From Adiantum capillus-veneris (taxonomy: Eukaryota; Streptophyta; Polypodiopsida; Polypodiales; Pteridaceae): a DNA stretch of 64,000 bases. A program made the translations under genes and the position numbers. The stretch spans positions 7,007,806 through 7,071,805 of the forward strand of contig CM043954.1 of assembly GCA_014529385.2 (NCBI GenBank), read 5' to 3'. Shown piece by piece: positions 13,283-24,900 of the stretch (position 1 is the first letter of the stretch; each line of letters starts with the position of its first letter). The notes beneath the pieces were generated by a model. That model was not told the origin of the DNA. It worked only from the letters and a program-made list of their open reading frames with translations, and ran no database searches.

Positions 13283-13610
13283 TGTAGGGATTGCACATAT
13301 TGTAGAGGTGGTTGACAGGGACAGGTTAGCCGAGGTTGCATGGACCGCATCAGCCTTCTCGACTCTCATGTACAATCTCTTAGTGTCGAGACCCAACATA
13401 GCAGCTGCAGTGGGAGCGTTTGTAGTTTGGGTTGTCAGCCGTGCGATGACTAGCACTAGCATGATGCATCATGGAGCGGTGCATGTCATTAAAGGATACT
13501 TGCAAGGTATGCATGTTGATTCTAGCAGGGATATACGCTTTGGCACGCCGCTAAAGCCTACACACTGGCATGCATTGGCTTCAAGAGAGCCAATGGGCAT
13601 AGGTTGAGAC
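13283..13610 (+). pseudogene. Old copia relic: RT/RNase H-junction fragment
   Basis: Continues the frame interrupted at 7706. The block LMYNLLVSRPNIAAAVG followed by VVSRAMTSTSMMHHGAVHVI and KGYLQG is a decayed version of the copia segment that connects reverse transcriptase to RNase H (compare LMYAMVWTRPDIAHAVG in the intact neighbour at about 11800). A frame scar at VVWVV and the lack of the rest of RNase H show it is a relic. A TGTTGGGATAAAAG LTR-like start follows at about 13696. Confidence 0.6.
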
Positions 13611-13695
13611 AATTTTCATCCCTTACCTATTTTACATCCTACCAGGTCCTGTAGTAGTACCACTTATCGGCACAATTAACCTTTAATTTGGGACA

Positions 13696-13900
13696 TTGTT
13701 GGGATAAAAGCCTATGTGCCTTGCCAAGTTGCCCAAGCTATGGGCGCCTACCCACTAACCACCTTTTTCTTTTCTACATATACAAAGAATAAGGGGTAGT
13801 TCATATTATTAGAGGTTGATCCACCCACATAGTGTGTCTTCTACTCTTCTCCTCCCTTGCATTCAGCAAGCACCACTCATCGCTTCCACACCTAGCACTC
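13696..13900 (+). repeat. Possible decayed 3' LTR of old copia relic
   Basis: Begins TGTTGGGATAAAAGCC after GGGACAT. Its GAATAAGGGG, CCACCCACAT and GTGT ... ACTCT blocks resemble 7385-7460, which precedes the degenerate PBS. Boundaries are approximate. Confidence 0.35.
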
Positions 13901-14249
13901 TCACACTAGATTCTTGGTGCTCATTGTGATGAAGCGATCTTACTTGAGAGACTCTCTCAAGCAGTGTAAACTTTGAATACAAAAGATTTGAAATTTTAAG
14001 AACCTTCTTTACCAATTTATGAGCATAAGATAGATAAACTTCACTGAGACCATTCTCTTCGACCTCCTCAATTGGTGGTGAATCTGAGATCAGATTTTGT
14101 TGAGAGCTCATTCACCAAACATCTTGACATTGTTGCCTTGAAAGTCTTGGAGTATATGTCTTTAAAGTGTTAGATTGATTGGTTGAGGTAGATTCCACTT
14201 CAGTGGGAACCTTCTCTAAATAGATAAAGCTCAATGCTTCTAAAAAATC

Positions 14250-14460
14250 ATTGTGTGGTGACACTTATGGTGACTATGCTGATGGAGAAGGGCCATTTAA
14301 AGAAAGATTGTCGTATTTTGATGTGTTAAAAAGGAAAATCCATTGTGAAGTCTAATCCTCCAAAGAGTAGTGTAAATATTGAGGAGCTCAATGTAGTTAA
14401 GTCTCCACTCATTGAGGTTGTCCTTGACATGCCGCAACCATCTGCTCATGTGTTGATTCT
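14250..14460 (+). pseudogene. Possible copia gag zinc-knuckle scrap
   Basis: A short stretch reads EKGHLKKDCRI followed by a lysine-rich segment, resembling the second half of a CCHC knuckle and the gag-protease linker of copia elements. Both first cysteines are lost. 13900-14250 and 14460-14790 show nothing else I can identify. Confidence 0.3.
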
Positions 14461-14786
14461 CTCCTACTGATTTGAGTCCAGATGCATTCTTGGCTCTAGA
14501 TGATTGTTATGCGCAAAACTCATCAAAAAAAGTTTGGACTCAAATTTGGTTCTTTTAGCATTAGAGAGAGAATTTTGTGCAATCAATGGATGGCAAGCTA
14601 CTGTAACAGTAGCTTGCATGTTGCTTATTTCTATTTCAATTTTTTGCAATTTCAAAAGACAATATTAGTTGCTTAAAAAACCTTAATATTCAATATGGAA
14701 GATTTCATAATTCTCCCGCTCATTCCCATTACTTTACGCTCTACTAACCATTTTTCATACATTCCACTGCATGCTCTTTGTGCAAA

Positions 14787-14816
<30 letters not shown>

Positions 14817-14818
<2 letters not shown>

Positions 14819-14891
14819 TGATGCTTGTGGATGGTTGGTGATGTCTTCTAATCTCCATTAGTGCTTCTTCTACGAGCTTAAGTTGCACATC

Positions 14892-14963
<72 letters not shown>

Positions 14964-15311
14964 TAGATAGATAGATAGATAGTTCTATTATCGTCCTGGG
15001 AGGTCAAATATGACCTATGGGACCAAATGAACATGTCACGTGGTGTGAGTGGAGTTCATAAGTGACTCTCGATGCTCAAAAATGGCTGAAATGAGCGTCG
15101 CAATAGAGAGTCCACATCGTGGTTGGGAGAGGAAGGTATGTAGGGAGAGCTCATGGCTGAATATATGGGGAAAAGAGGACCTAATGTGGTCAAAAGCTGA
15201 GCACTCAAGTAGTGTGTGGTACTCACTCTCTCATATGATGTGCAACTTAAGCTCGTAGAAGAAGCACTAATGGAGATTAGAAGACATCACCAACCATCCA
15301 CAAGCATCAAG
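14817..15311. repeat. Fold-back unit: exact 86-bp inverted repeats
   Basis: 14817-14902 and 15226-15311 are exact reverse complements by eye, enclosing a 323-bp loop. The left arm runs straight into a (GA)n(GATA)n microsatellite (14897-14982), and a (CT)n tract lies just before it (14790-14816). The loop has no recognisable gene. No target duplication is evident. A transcript would fold into a long perfect hairpin. Confidence 0.85.
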
Positions 15312-15329
15312 TCAGTGAAAGTATTCAAC

Positions 15330-16180
15330 AACTTTGATTTGCAAAATGGTTGATGGAGTTCCACCTCCATTACATTTGAAGTTGGGTTCTCTTATAGACA
15401 AGGAAGAGAATGCATGGGGGAAATGAGTTTGTGAACATTTACAAAGGTAGGGTAAAACACTTTTGCTTATAAAAAATAGGCAAAATAATCAAGGAGGTGC
15501 TTGTTGGACATGCATATATGCGCTTTGAGCTACATTTGTGAGCACCACTGATAGGGTTTCCAACTAATTGACCAAACTAGATGCACTTTCTAAACTCCTT
15601 AAGAGGTTTTTTTTTCACTCGTGTATTGTGTGATTACCTTGATTGTTGTAGGTATCTATCCCTCAGACAATGCAGGATAGCAGCTAGTGAAATGCATTAT
15701 GGGGATCTTTGATGTATTCGATACATCAATGGGTGAGCTTCTCTACAACACTAACGCTAGAGGAGTGCTAGCTGAAAGGGGGTATTTTTTTATGACCACT
15801 TCTACAATGTTATTCATTATGTGCTTGGCTTTGGCATGCTCCAATATCTCCCACTTCATCCAAAGGAAAGTCTAGAGTGGCCAATCCCTACCTCTGAGAC
15901 CTTTAAGTGCTTCAAACTAAAGCTCCATCAGGAGATAGAAAAATGCCGATGACCAAATGTTGCTACTCGTGTGGTATGTGTCTCTATCTTCATGCCCATG
16001 TATGTGTTTATTGACTTCTTCCATGATGACAAGCTCAGGAAGACTACTACCATGCTTATCTACAAGTCAAAGAAATGCCTTGATTTTTTAGATGATTCTT
16101 AGGATATCCATGATTCTGATGGCATCATGTGCAAGGTGGATTGCATTTTGTGTAAGTGTATGATAGCCCCTCAAAACTTC
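15330..16180 (+). pseudogene. Relic of transposon gene D
   Basis: Fragments align in order with gene D of the DNA transposon at 35627-36808. IIKEVLVGHAYM near 15500 matches IKEVLVQHVYM in exon 1. After an intron-like gap with a TTGTAG acceptor at about 15650, IYPSDN, DVFDTSMGELLY, GVLAERGYFF, VSIFMPMYVFIDFF and PQNFI match exon 2 in order. Several stops and frameshifts are present. The intron acceptor lies at the same place as in gene D, so the relic derives from genomic DNA, not from a spliced RNA. It ends abruptly where a gag relic begins. Confidence 0.75.
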
Positions 16181-17184
16181 ATAGATTTTGGGAGGAAGGG
16201 GAGTCAGTGAGAGGATTTATTAGTCATTTGAAGCATCTGAAGTCTTGTTGTACCCAAAATGATCATTTCAATAATAACCAATTGCTCGATAGGTTCATTA
16301 GAGGTTTGCAACATGAGGACATCTACAAAGGCCTAGTCATTAGACGTATCACTACTTGAGAAGCAGTCACTACCAATGCAATCCAATTAGAAGATAATTA
16401 ATGATTACGGAAGAAAGGGTGTCTTTCAAACCATAGTCTGCTAGCTCAAAAGCATCTAAGAATGAGCCAATCACAATAAATCCTATTGTGAAAGAGCAAA
16501 AGATAACTGAGATGAATTTGAAAGACCTCACCAAGGCTATTTAAGAAAGCCTTAAGAATAATCTTACTCCACAAAACAATCATATGTATCCAAGAAGGAA
16601 GCAACAATGATGCTCAATTTGTTTGGGTCCACACATCACCACTAAATGCCCGATGTTGCAATGCATGTGGTATGTCCATCAAGCTAAGGATCTCTTAGTG
16701 CTTGAGCACATAATGGAAAATAGACCACATAGATAGACTCACCTTGAGTTCCTACGTTGATGCATGCCCCACTTGTTGAGAAACCATCATAGCGCATAGT
16801 CCCTAGAACCCAAAATTTTGTCTAGACCACACCCTCTAGTGCTAGGACCACAACCTCCACATCCAAGAGTTACCCTATAAACCAAGTAGGTTGTGAGCCA
16901 TCTAGTGCTTATTTGGACTGCGAGGATGACATAGACTCTGGTGTTACCTATGGAATTGATACGCTTGAGAAGTGTCTCCACTACTACAAGGAGGACACCC
17001 TTGAGGACAATTCTAACCTGTATATCAAGTAACTACCCTTGCAGCAAGAGGCCAGAACATCGTACAACTGAATTTCCTATTAGAATAAAAAGGAATGCGA
17101 CACTAGTGCAACCAAGTCAAGAGAGCACATCTACAATGCCAATGCTTATGTGTAATCATTGTGGCATAGATCATTTGATTTCCC
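16181..17184 (+). pseudogene. Relic of gag-only LTR family gag gene
   Basis: Matches the middle of the gag ORF at 48137-51739: GESVRGFISHLKHLKSCC, NNNQLLDRFIRGLQHEDIY and GLVIR, then, across stops, the first zinc-knuckle region and CNHCGIDHLI just before 17184. Frame is broken repeatedly. The right end is cut by a reverse-strand copia 3' LTR starting at 17185; the left end abuts the gene D relic. Confidence 0.8.
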
Positions 17185-17411
17185 TGTTGGAATTAGGGTT
17201 GCAGAGAAACACACACAGCTTGGAGAAGACAAAGGAAGCTCAAGGCACACAATAGAGAGTGTGCTACTTGGTGTGCAATGGAAAGATAGATAGCCCTAGA
17301 GTGATGGGAGTATATACAATGCACAGGGGAAAAAACCTCCTAAAGAGGGAAAAAATGCCTCGACGGTCCTAGTGTGTTCACACACATCACTACCACATGT
17401 ATATGGTAACA
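17185..17411 (-). repeat. 227-bp copia 3' LTR (reverse strand)
   Basis: On the minus strand it begins TGTTACCATATAC at 17411 after a CCAGGGGGGATT polypurine tract and ends CCCTAATTCCAACA at 17185. It has the same length, ends and internal sequence type as the forward copy at 40527-40753. Confidence 0.85.
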
Positions 17412-17930
17412 AATCCCCCCTGGAGTGATGCGGTGAATGAGAGATGGCACATGAGTAAAGGGAAGTGCCATGGCCTGAGGACATGATCAGTCCACAAAGG
17501 GAGTATGCCCAAACCTTTGCGGAAAGCTTCGAGCTTAGATCACAAGACAATGCCTTTGTGAAAAGATCTGCAAGGTTGTATTGGCACATAAGCCAAGCTG
17601 ATCTCTCCTGTTGAGAGCCTCTCCTTGACATAGTGGTAATGCACCTCAATGTGCTTTGTGCGAGCATGAATAACTAGGTTCCTTGCAACTGCCAATGTGC
17701 TCTGACTGTCAGTGTAGATGATGTTGGCAGTGTTCTGTCCAATAGCCAAATTGCATGAAGGCGTCTGAGCCATACACACTCAATCGTAGCTGTGAAGACT
17801 GCCCTGTACTCAGCCTCACAACTCAAAGTGGCCACAGTATGTTGCTTCTTGCTCAACCATGATATACATGAACTACCAAGCATGGATTTTGTAGCTTGTG
17901 TTACACTTAGCTTCAAAAAGCTTGGATTGT
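17412..17930 (-). pseudogene. copia RNase H relic (reverse strand)
   Basis: Minus-strand blocks SWLSKKQHTVATLSCEAEYR, IYTDSQSTLAVARN, HARTKHIEVHYHYV and LAYVPIQ are the C-terminal RNase H of a copia polyprotein, in two frames. It belongs to the same family as 39600-40526. Upstream pol is missing: 17931-18802 shows no element or gene I can identify. Confidence 0.8.
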
Positions 17931-18802
17931 GAATAAAAGATTCAAGAAACTTCTCTACAAAAGAGTGGATGCTTGCTCAAGGATGCACAAAGAGCATGAA
18001 TAGGTGAAATACTTCGATGATTTTGCTCTTTTTCATCTCTCCACTCTCTATGCTTGGCTTAATTAATTTTTGCTTCGAAGCTACTAGGCATACTAAAGTT
18101 TCAACACTTTGCTTTGTGAATATTAACTCATCAAATTAGGTTTTATGTATGCTAATCATAGGTAATTGGCCTTGACCTAGGTTAATATAGGTTTATTTCT
18201 CATTAGTCCTAGACTCTTAGTGATAGTCTTAATGCTCCATTCATTTTTTACATGACCTAGGGTACTTAGGCTTTAGTCCTTTAGTCCATTTGCCATTAGC
18301 ATCTCATGTTGGAAGCAATAAAAAAGTGCTAAAAAATAAAGCAATGAAGCAAAAAAGTGTCAAGAAAAAGTAGCAAAAATGCTACTAGACACATGAAAGA
18401 AAATTTCTATGTTATGTTGTGTCTTGTGAGGCCTAGTGCCTTATTGGCACTTGGCAGGCGATGGGAATCACCTTGGCTCGCTTGGTCAAGACCCTAAACC
18501 GATGCCCTTGGTTGATAGGTTATAGCCGTCACCTTGGTGGGCTAGTAGGCTTTTGGAACACCTTCTTGAGGGTTCAAGAAGTCGAGAGCTATAGCTAGAC
18601 TTTCCTTGGGGTGATAGCCTTGTATTGTGCTTTATTTTTTCCTATATATGACAAAAACAAAACTTCCATGAGCTTCAAAAAAGGTGTGACAATGTACTAA
18701 TAGATTGGGAGCTTTTTTATAGCCCGTAGACATGATAGATTTGAATGATTTATTAAGATTGGTCACATAGGTTTTAGGCTAGTAGGTTTATGATCTTGCA
18801 TT

Positions 18803-19288
18803 ACTAGACGTGTTTAGGCCTAAAGTGTAGTTCTACTTGCCTGAACGCAATGACATATAGCAATCTCTATTTGGATGCATGGTTAAATAGAAAACTCACC
18901 TCAAAGCTCATGCGGCGAGAGCTCTTTGCAAAGAGACTGAAATTGTGCAAGCTTGGCATTGGCACGTAGCTCTTGACATTGCTAACACAATGGTGAAGAT
19001 GTCTTTGCAATGTAGCATCTTTAGCGCGTGTAGAGAGTAGAAGAAGATCACTCACTCTCTCACACAAAAACTCATGGCACACTTGGTTGAGCCCAAAAGT
19101 TGATTAATTCAAAAAGTTGTCATTAGGGTTACAAAAATTGGCCTATATACCTCAACCTTCGCGGTTCTAACTTCTTAGAGTCACTCCTACTTTCTACCAT
19201 GGGTTCGGCTTATCCGCATATTTAGTATATTACAATTTGGAAACTCAAGTCTCGAGAAATAATTACATGGAGTTTGACGGAGTAAATA
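18803..19288 (-). repeat. LTR fragment split by the DNA transposon (distal part)
   Basis: Closely matches 56552-57010. On the minus strand the LTR starts TGTTAACCACTGAAC at 37349, runs to 37316, is interrupted by the transposon (19289-37315), and resumes at 19288 down to about 18803, where similarity to the 56-kb copy stops. It lies downstream of a reverse-strand coiled-coil relic and a polypurine tract, so it is probably a 3' LTR. Confidence 0.7.
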
Positions 19289-19290
19289 AT

Positions 19291-19350
19291 CATTAGGGGA
19301 ATTTTGAGGTCACTTTTGTGCCCTGTAAGAATATGTAGAGAGAGAATATA
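19291..19350 (+). repeat. Left terminal inverted repeat of DNA transposon
   Basis: Begins CATTAGGGGAATTTTGAGG. The first 32 bases match the reverse complement of the right end with two mismatches; a GTAGAGAGAGA block extends weaker similarity to about 55-60 bp. Confidence 0.85.
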
Positions 19351-19618
19351 TACTTTATTTAAAAAATAGTGAAATGTTTGTAAAAAGGTGAGTTTGCGCC
19401 CTTTTTACCTCCGCCGAAACATGTCATTGTCAAATCTTTCTAGGATCTTTAGTAGTCTAAAAAATACTCCCTCCAAAACTAACGAAAACGTCAGTTCTGG
19501 CCCAAAATTCAAAATTTCCAAAAGCTGAAACAAACCTTTTCTGTGTCGTCTTCTTCCTCGTATCTGCAGAGCTTTTCCCTATAGTACTATCTCTGACAAA
19601 TACTGTTAACAGACTTCC

Positions 19619-19970
19619 ATGGAGAAGAGAAGCTTATACCATCTACACATTGAGCTAAATGAAGAATATTGTCCAATGCGCAAGAGAAACAAATGTGCAG
19701 AGGTGTCCTCGTCCATATTTGAAGCAATGCGGCAAGATAGAAAAAAAACACATTGATCTTTGGACTGATGGAAGATTGTATCCAGTGGACCCAATGACAA
19801 AGAGCACTCCCCCATTCTCAAATTGTTCATCTTTGATAAAATTTGTGGGTGATGGTCAAAGAGGGTTGCTGGGTTATACACAGAGTCTTGCGGCAGAGAG
19901 AGATATTCTTAAGTTAGAAGATCATTTGGCCAAACAAATGATAAATACTCTTAAACAACAGCTTGAGGAA
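19619..19970 (+). pseudogene. Gene A, 5' fragment (candidate transposase)
   Basis: ATG at 19619 opens a frame MEKRSLYHLHIELNEEY that runs into a run of eight A (19741-19748). The downstream reading in another frame (HIDLWTDGRLYPVDPM, then coiled-coil LAKQMINTLKQQLEE) suggests a one-base slip in that run. The gypsy element cuts the gene at 19970; the coiled coil resumes at 28884. The function of this N-terminal part is not recognised. Confidence 0.5.
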
Positions 19971-21560
19971 TGTCATAATAATCAATATCTAATTCTCCTA
20001 AATGATTTTCTCATATTAAACTGATCATTTAATGTGGGGAAGTGCCAAGGGAGAAAAAGCTAGAATATTGGTTAAGTTAGCAGACCGGCCACAGTAGGGA
20101 TCCAAAGGAGGGAAAATAGGGATCCAAAGGGGGGGCCATCTGCAAAAGAGCCATGTGAAACAACGGGCTAAAAAGACCCTAAGGTTCAGCCCATTAAGAC
20201 TTCCAAAATGCTAAGGTTCCAAAATTCAAAGGTTGTGTCCAAAGGTCAACCTTAGGGAAAATTGGATGCTTAGTGTGTGTCCAAAAAGTCTTCCTACATC
20301 CCTACATGGGAGGGGGCGAGCCCCAAAGCTAGGGGATGAGAGAGAAAGCCACACACACACACACAGGCTCCCTTTACACAAAGGGAATGAGGGACACATG
20401 TCAGCTCCCTAGGCCAGATGCCCACAAGGTATGCCCAATTCCTATTGGAAGACCCTTGAAGTGGACCAATGAGAATTAGGCTAGAGTAAATCTAGTTTAA
20501 TTAATTTAAAAACATTTAATAAAAGAACCCAATAAGAATTAAGTGTCCTAGAAGACTATTGGGCAGTCTCCCAAAGGGTCCAATGAGCATTCAGGAGCCC
20601 CATGGCTTGCCTGATTCCTATTGGCCAGGAGGCAAAGGGGTCCAATGAGAGTTTAGTTTAATTATTTAATTATCTAAAGCTCTCACAAAAGGGGAAAGGG
20701 GGACACATGTCAAAAGGCTATCACTTATGCTGCTTAATCCCTATTGGCTTGACCTGGGGAGGTCCAATGAGGCAAAAGCCAGACTAACATAGCAGCTAGG
20801 GCTCGCCCAAGAGAGAGAGGGGGCTGATTTTTGCTTGGCATTGACACACACACTCTCACACTTGACCATGTGTGAAGGGAAAATACTCTATCTCCTCCCA
20901 AGCTTTAATGGAGAGCTCATCACCTACTCCAAGCTTGTGAGATAGAAGCCTACATCAACACTCTCTTGGCATGTGGATGCAAATCCAACCAAGAGCCAAG
21001 CTCCAATGCATGCTCATCTTCTCTACCAAGCTAATTACTAAGCTAAGCTATGCTAATATGAGTGATTGTGTGAGGAGATGTACTTCTTTCTCGTAAGATA
21101 CTTCTTTTTCCTCTCAATCTACTCTCATACCCTGCTAGCTCTCACCATCTTCGAAGGTGTGTGAGGTCTTGGGTCTGAGAACGGGGATAATTCAAGTTGT
21201 GTTTGATTAAGTGTTTTGCTTGGTGTATGAAGCTTCCATCTTCATTGCACTAGCTAGTCTTGAAGGAACACAAAGAATTGTATTGTACAATGTCTCTCTT
21301 GATGGGAGAAACCATAATACAAAGCCTTTTGGAGGGGGGACCGGCTCCATGCAAATCCGGTCCTCAACTGTTGTCAATAGCTTAATTGCTCTCTCTTTTG
21401 AAAGTATTGTCGATGCTATCTAACTAGGTGTTATGCTTTTTGTTGCTCTCTCCACCCAAGCACTCTTGTAATTCTCATTAGGAATCAACTCTAATGAAAT
21501 GCTCACTATGTTCATGCTAATTTCCGCTACACATAAGATTTTAGGCCATTAAATGTTACA
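19971..21560 (+). repeat. 5' LTR of gypsy element
   Basis: 1590 bp, begins TGTCATAATAATC and ends AAATGTTACA. Between 20441 and 20771 it holds four modules of CTATTGG, a 14-20 nt spacer, then (G)TCCAATGAG. The 70-residue frame near its 3' end (21211-21423) occurs identically in the other LTR and shows no homology I recognise. Confidence 0.95.
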
Positions 21561-21561
21561 T

Positions 21562-21573
21562 TGGTATCAGAGC
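21562..21573 (+). other. Primer-binding site, initiator tRNA-Met (gypsy)
   Basis: TGGTATCAGAGC one base after the LTR end. Confidence 0.9.
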
Positions 21574-21977
21574 TCAAGGTTTCTCTTTTCTTGCTCAAGA
21601 AGGGAGGTCCTCAAGCTAGCTACAAATGGTTGGTATTATTAATTGCCTGTGAGTAAGTAGAATAGGGATTTTTCAGCCTTGCAGTGCGCCTGCCTTTGTG
21701 CAGTTAACGGGGCATCACCGTCGAGAGCTATGGTCTTAATAGTGGAGTCCTACGGGGCTTGCCTACGGCTTAACCACTATTGAGCTATTAGAAGCTTGAC
21801 AGGAGCCGGTGCTGTTTTGGTGTCGAAAGACCCTCTCTTCTATTCCTTGCAATTAATGGTATTCGAGCCGCGGGTACAGTAGCTTGAGTGCTTTTTCTAA
21901 AGGGGTAAAGAGGAGTAGCAACTAGGGCTTGAAGTGCCAAAGTACACCTAAAAAGTTTACACCTAAAAGTTGTTAGA

Positions 21978-24900
21978 ATGGCTGACAATAGTAAAGAGAG
22001 TGAAATTAATGTTGATAACTTTGATTTTGCTCATGAGCAAGCTACTAATGATGCTTCAATGCTTGTTAACTATCTTGTTTCTAGGCTTCAACAAGCCATG
22101 GGCAATCCATCTCTCCAAAGTGAAGTGCAACGGCAACTCCGTGCTCACGGGATTCTCCAAGCTCATCACCATGACGAGAGAACACCTAGGAAGCCTCCTT
22201 GTGAGACTACCAAAAGAGGTCTCTCTCCGATTCGGGAAGAAGAAGAGAATCCATATGAAGGGCTCAAGAACTTACTTCTTGATGATGCATCTCCTTCCCA
22301 AAGGAGAACTCAAGAGCCCCCACCGAAGGAACGAGAAAGAAGCGAGTCTCCCGCCACCTCGGCGGAGATGGCTCCACGAAGACGGCACGAAGACGGCGGG
22401 CTAAACGCTCTCCATCACCACAAAAGCGGAGAAGACCATCACACTCTTCTCCACGCCATAATTCAAAGAGGGATGATAAAAAGCAAGAGAAGAAAAAGGC
22501 GAGAAAGAGGACACCCTCTTCTCCATCTTCTTTATCCTCTTCCTCTTATGAAAGCTATGGTGAAGACGACAAAGATCAAGACAAGAAAAAGGCGAGAAAG
22601 AGGTCACCCTCTTCTCCACCTTCTTCAAATTCTTCATCTTCTGAAGAAAGTGATGGTGCAACTTTTGAACCATCAAAAAGAAGAGGCCATAGGAAATCCT
22701 ATGCCGCATGGAAGAGGTCGTCCAAACTGAAGAAATTCAAAGAGGGAGGGAAGAGCATCTCTTTCCTTACCTATGATGGCACCTTCGGTGCTACAGATAA
22801 AGTTTTGGCCTTTATCCAGCAATTCGATGCGGCGTTTGGAGATGAGGGCTTCACGGAGTCCTCTAAGCTACGCCATGTAGCTATGCACTTTCAAAAGTCC
22901 GCCTGACAATGGTGGTCTAGCCTACGAGCCAACGGTGAAGCTCCACGAACATGGAAGGCTTTAAGAGCTTCCATTATGAAGCAGTTTTTGGCCACCGATG
23001 CCAAAGACAAAGTACTCACCGAATGGCGAAGTTTAAAGCTCTCTCCCAATGAATCCATCCACAAATATGTAGACAAGTTTTGGGACCTACAACTCAAAGC
23101 CACTGTCTTCAAAAAGTTGGATTTTGGAGAGCAAAAGCAACAATTTTGTGCGGGCTTAACCGAAGAAATGGCGGAGTATGTCAACTCCCAAAGGCCACGT
23201 ACCATATCGGCGGTAATACACCATACTATGGTGGCCTCGCGAATCAATTTCCAAACGGGGGGTAAAAGAAATAATAAGCCCCCGGAAAACAAAGGTTCCA
23301 ATGAGCCTAAGGGGAAGGACAATGTCCAAAAGTCTCCTAAGGGCAATTCCAACAAAGCTAAAGAGAAGGGAGTTTACAAAGGAAAGAATAAACTCTCTCC
23401 TGAAGAGCTTGAGCGTTATCGTAAAGATAACCGGTGTTTCAAGTGCGGCGAACAAGGGCATGCGTACCGCGCTTGTCCCCAAAAGAACAACCGCCAAGAT
23501 CCTCCTAGAGCTTCTTTGGTTGAAATCCAAGAGGAGGAGATTCACCAAACTCACCACAAAGGATCTCCTCTATGCCATGCTTGGGGAAAGGTAAGAGAAC
23601 ATGATGCTTTTATTCTCTTTGACCCTGGTTCTACTCACAATTTTATATCTATGGAGTTAGCCACCAAGCTAGGCATACAATCCTACGAGATGGGAGATAT
23701 CCTACCCGCAGACAGTGCCTTCAAGGGGTAAGAAGCTTCAGTCACTCCCTTAATCGGGAAATTGAGGATTCATGTCCAAGGCTATGTGGACAAAGAGGAC
23801 TTCTTTATCTCTCCTCTCAAGCATGAGGATGTAATCCTAGGGGCACCATGGTTTGACCGTTTGGCTGCCCATGTTAAATTTCCTGAAAGGAGAATCTCCT
23901 TTAAGTTCAGGGAAAAGGACATGTATATAGATGCTAGGGAGATGGGTAACACCATCCCCATTGTACATACACCAGCTTTCAACAAGTCAATAAAGAGCTC
24001 TATTTCCGTGTACATGATTTTTGTTAAAGATTCTCAAAATGAACCTAATGCTTTAGCAAAAGAAAATAAAAGCAACCAAAAGGAATTAGAGTTATCCAAT
24101 TTTCTCAAGGGGTTTCAAGATGTCTTTATTGACGACATCCCTTGTGAGCTACCTCCTAAACGAGGTAATGACGACCATGCAATTGAACTTCTTCCAGGAA
24201 GTTCACCGCCTAACAAACCTCCTTATAGAGTTTCTCAAGCTCAACAAGAGGAGATTATGCGGCAAGTGCATGAGTTAATTGAGAAGGGCATGGTTAGGCC
24301 TAGCTCGTCTCCATTTTGCTCACCTGTGCTATTAGTGCAAAAGAAAGACGGCACATATCGTATGTGTGTCGACTATAGAGCACTAAATAGGATCACTATC
24401 AAGAATAGGTTTCCCGTTCCACGGGTAGAAGACCTATTTGATAAGCTACAAGGATCGACCTACTTCAGTAGGATTGACCTAAAAAGTGGCTATCATCAAA
24501 TAAGGATAGTTGATCAAGACATTGTAAAGACCGCATTTCGTACTACATTTGGTCTTTACGAATACATTGTCATGCCTTTTGGCTTGACTAATGCACCAGC
24601 CACATTTAACCGCTTGATGGAGAAGCTGTTCAGACCTCATCGAACCTTCACTGGAGTGTTCTTTGATGATATTATCATCTACTCTAATTCATTAGAGGAA
24701 CATAAGCAACACCTCCAGGTAATATTTCAAGTTTTAAGAGAGAATAAACTTTATGTTAATCGAAAGAAAAGTGAATTTTTCTTGCAAGAGATTCAATATT
24801 TAGGTCACATTATCTCTCAAGATGGAATCCAAATGGATCCATCCAAGTTAGAGGTAATAAAAGGATGGCCTAAACCAAGGAATCTTCATGAACTAAGAAG

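Noticed and set aside
21211-21423. 70-residue ORF found twice, in both gypsy LTRs
   Set aside because: Its duplication is explained by the LTRs being identical; no homology or conserved signal supports translation.
22440-22730. C-terminal part of the first gypsy gag frame (GHPLLHLLYPLPLM type)
   Set aside because: It is the wrong phase after the 11-bp duplication; the correct frame gives an SR/KR-rich linker.
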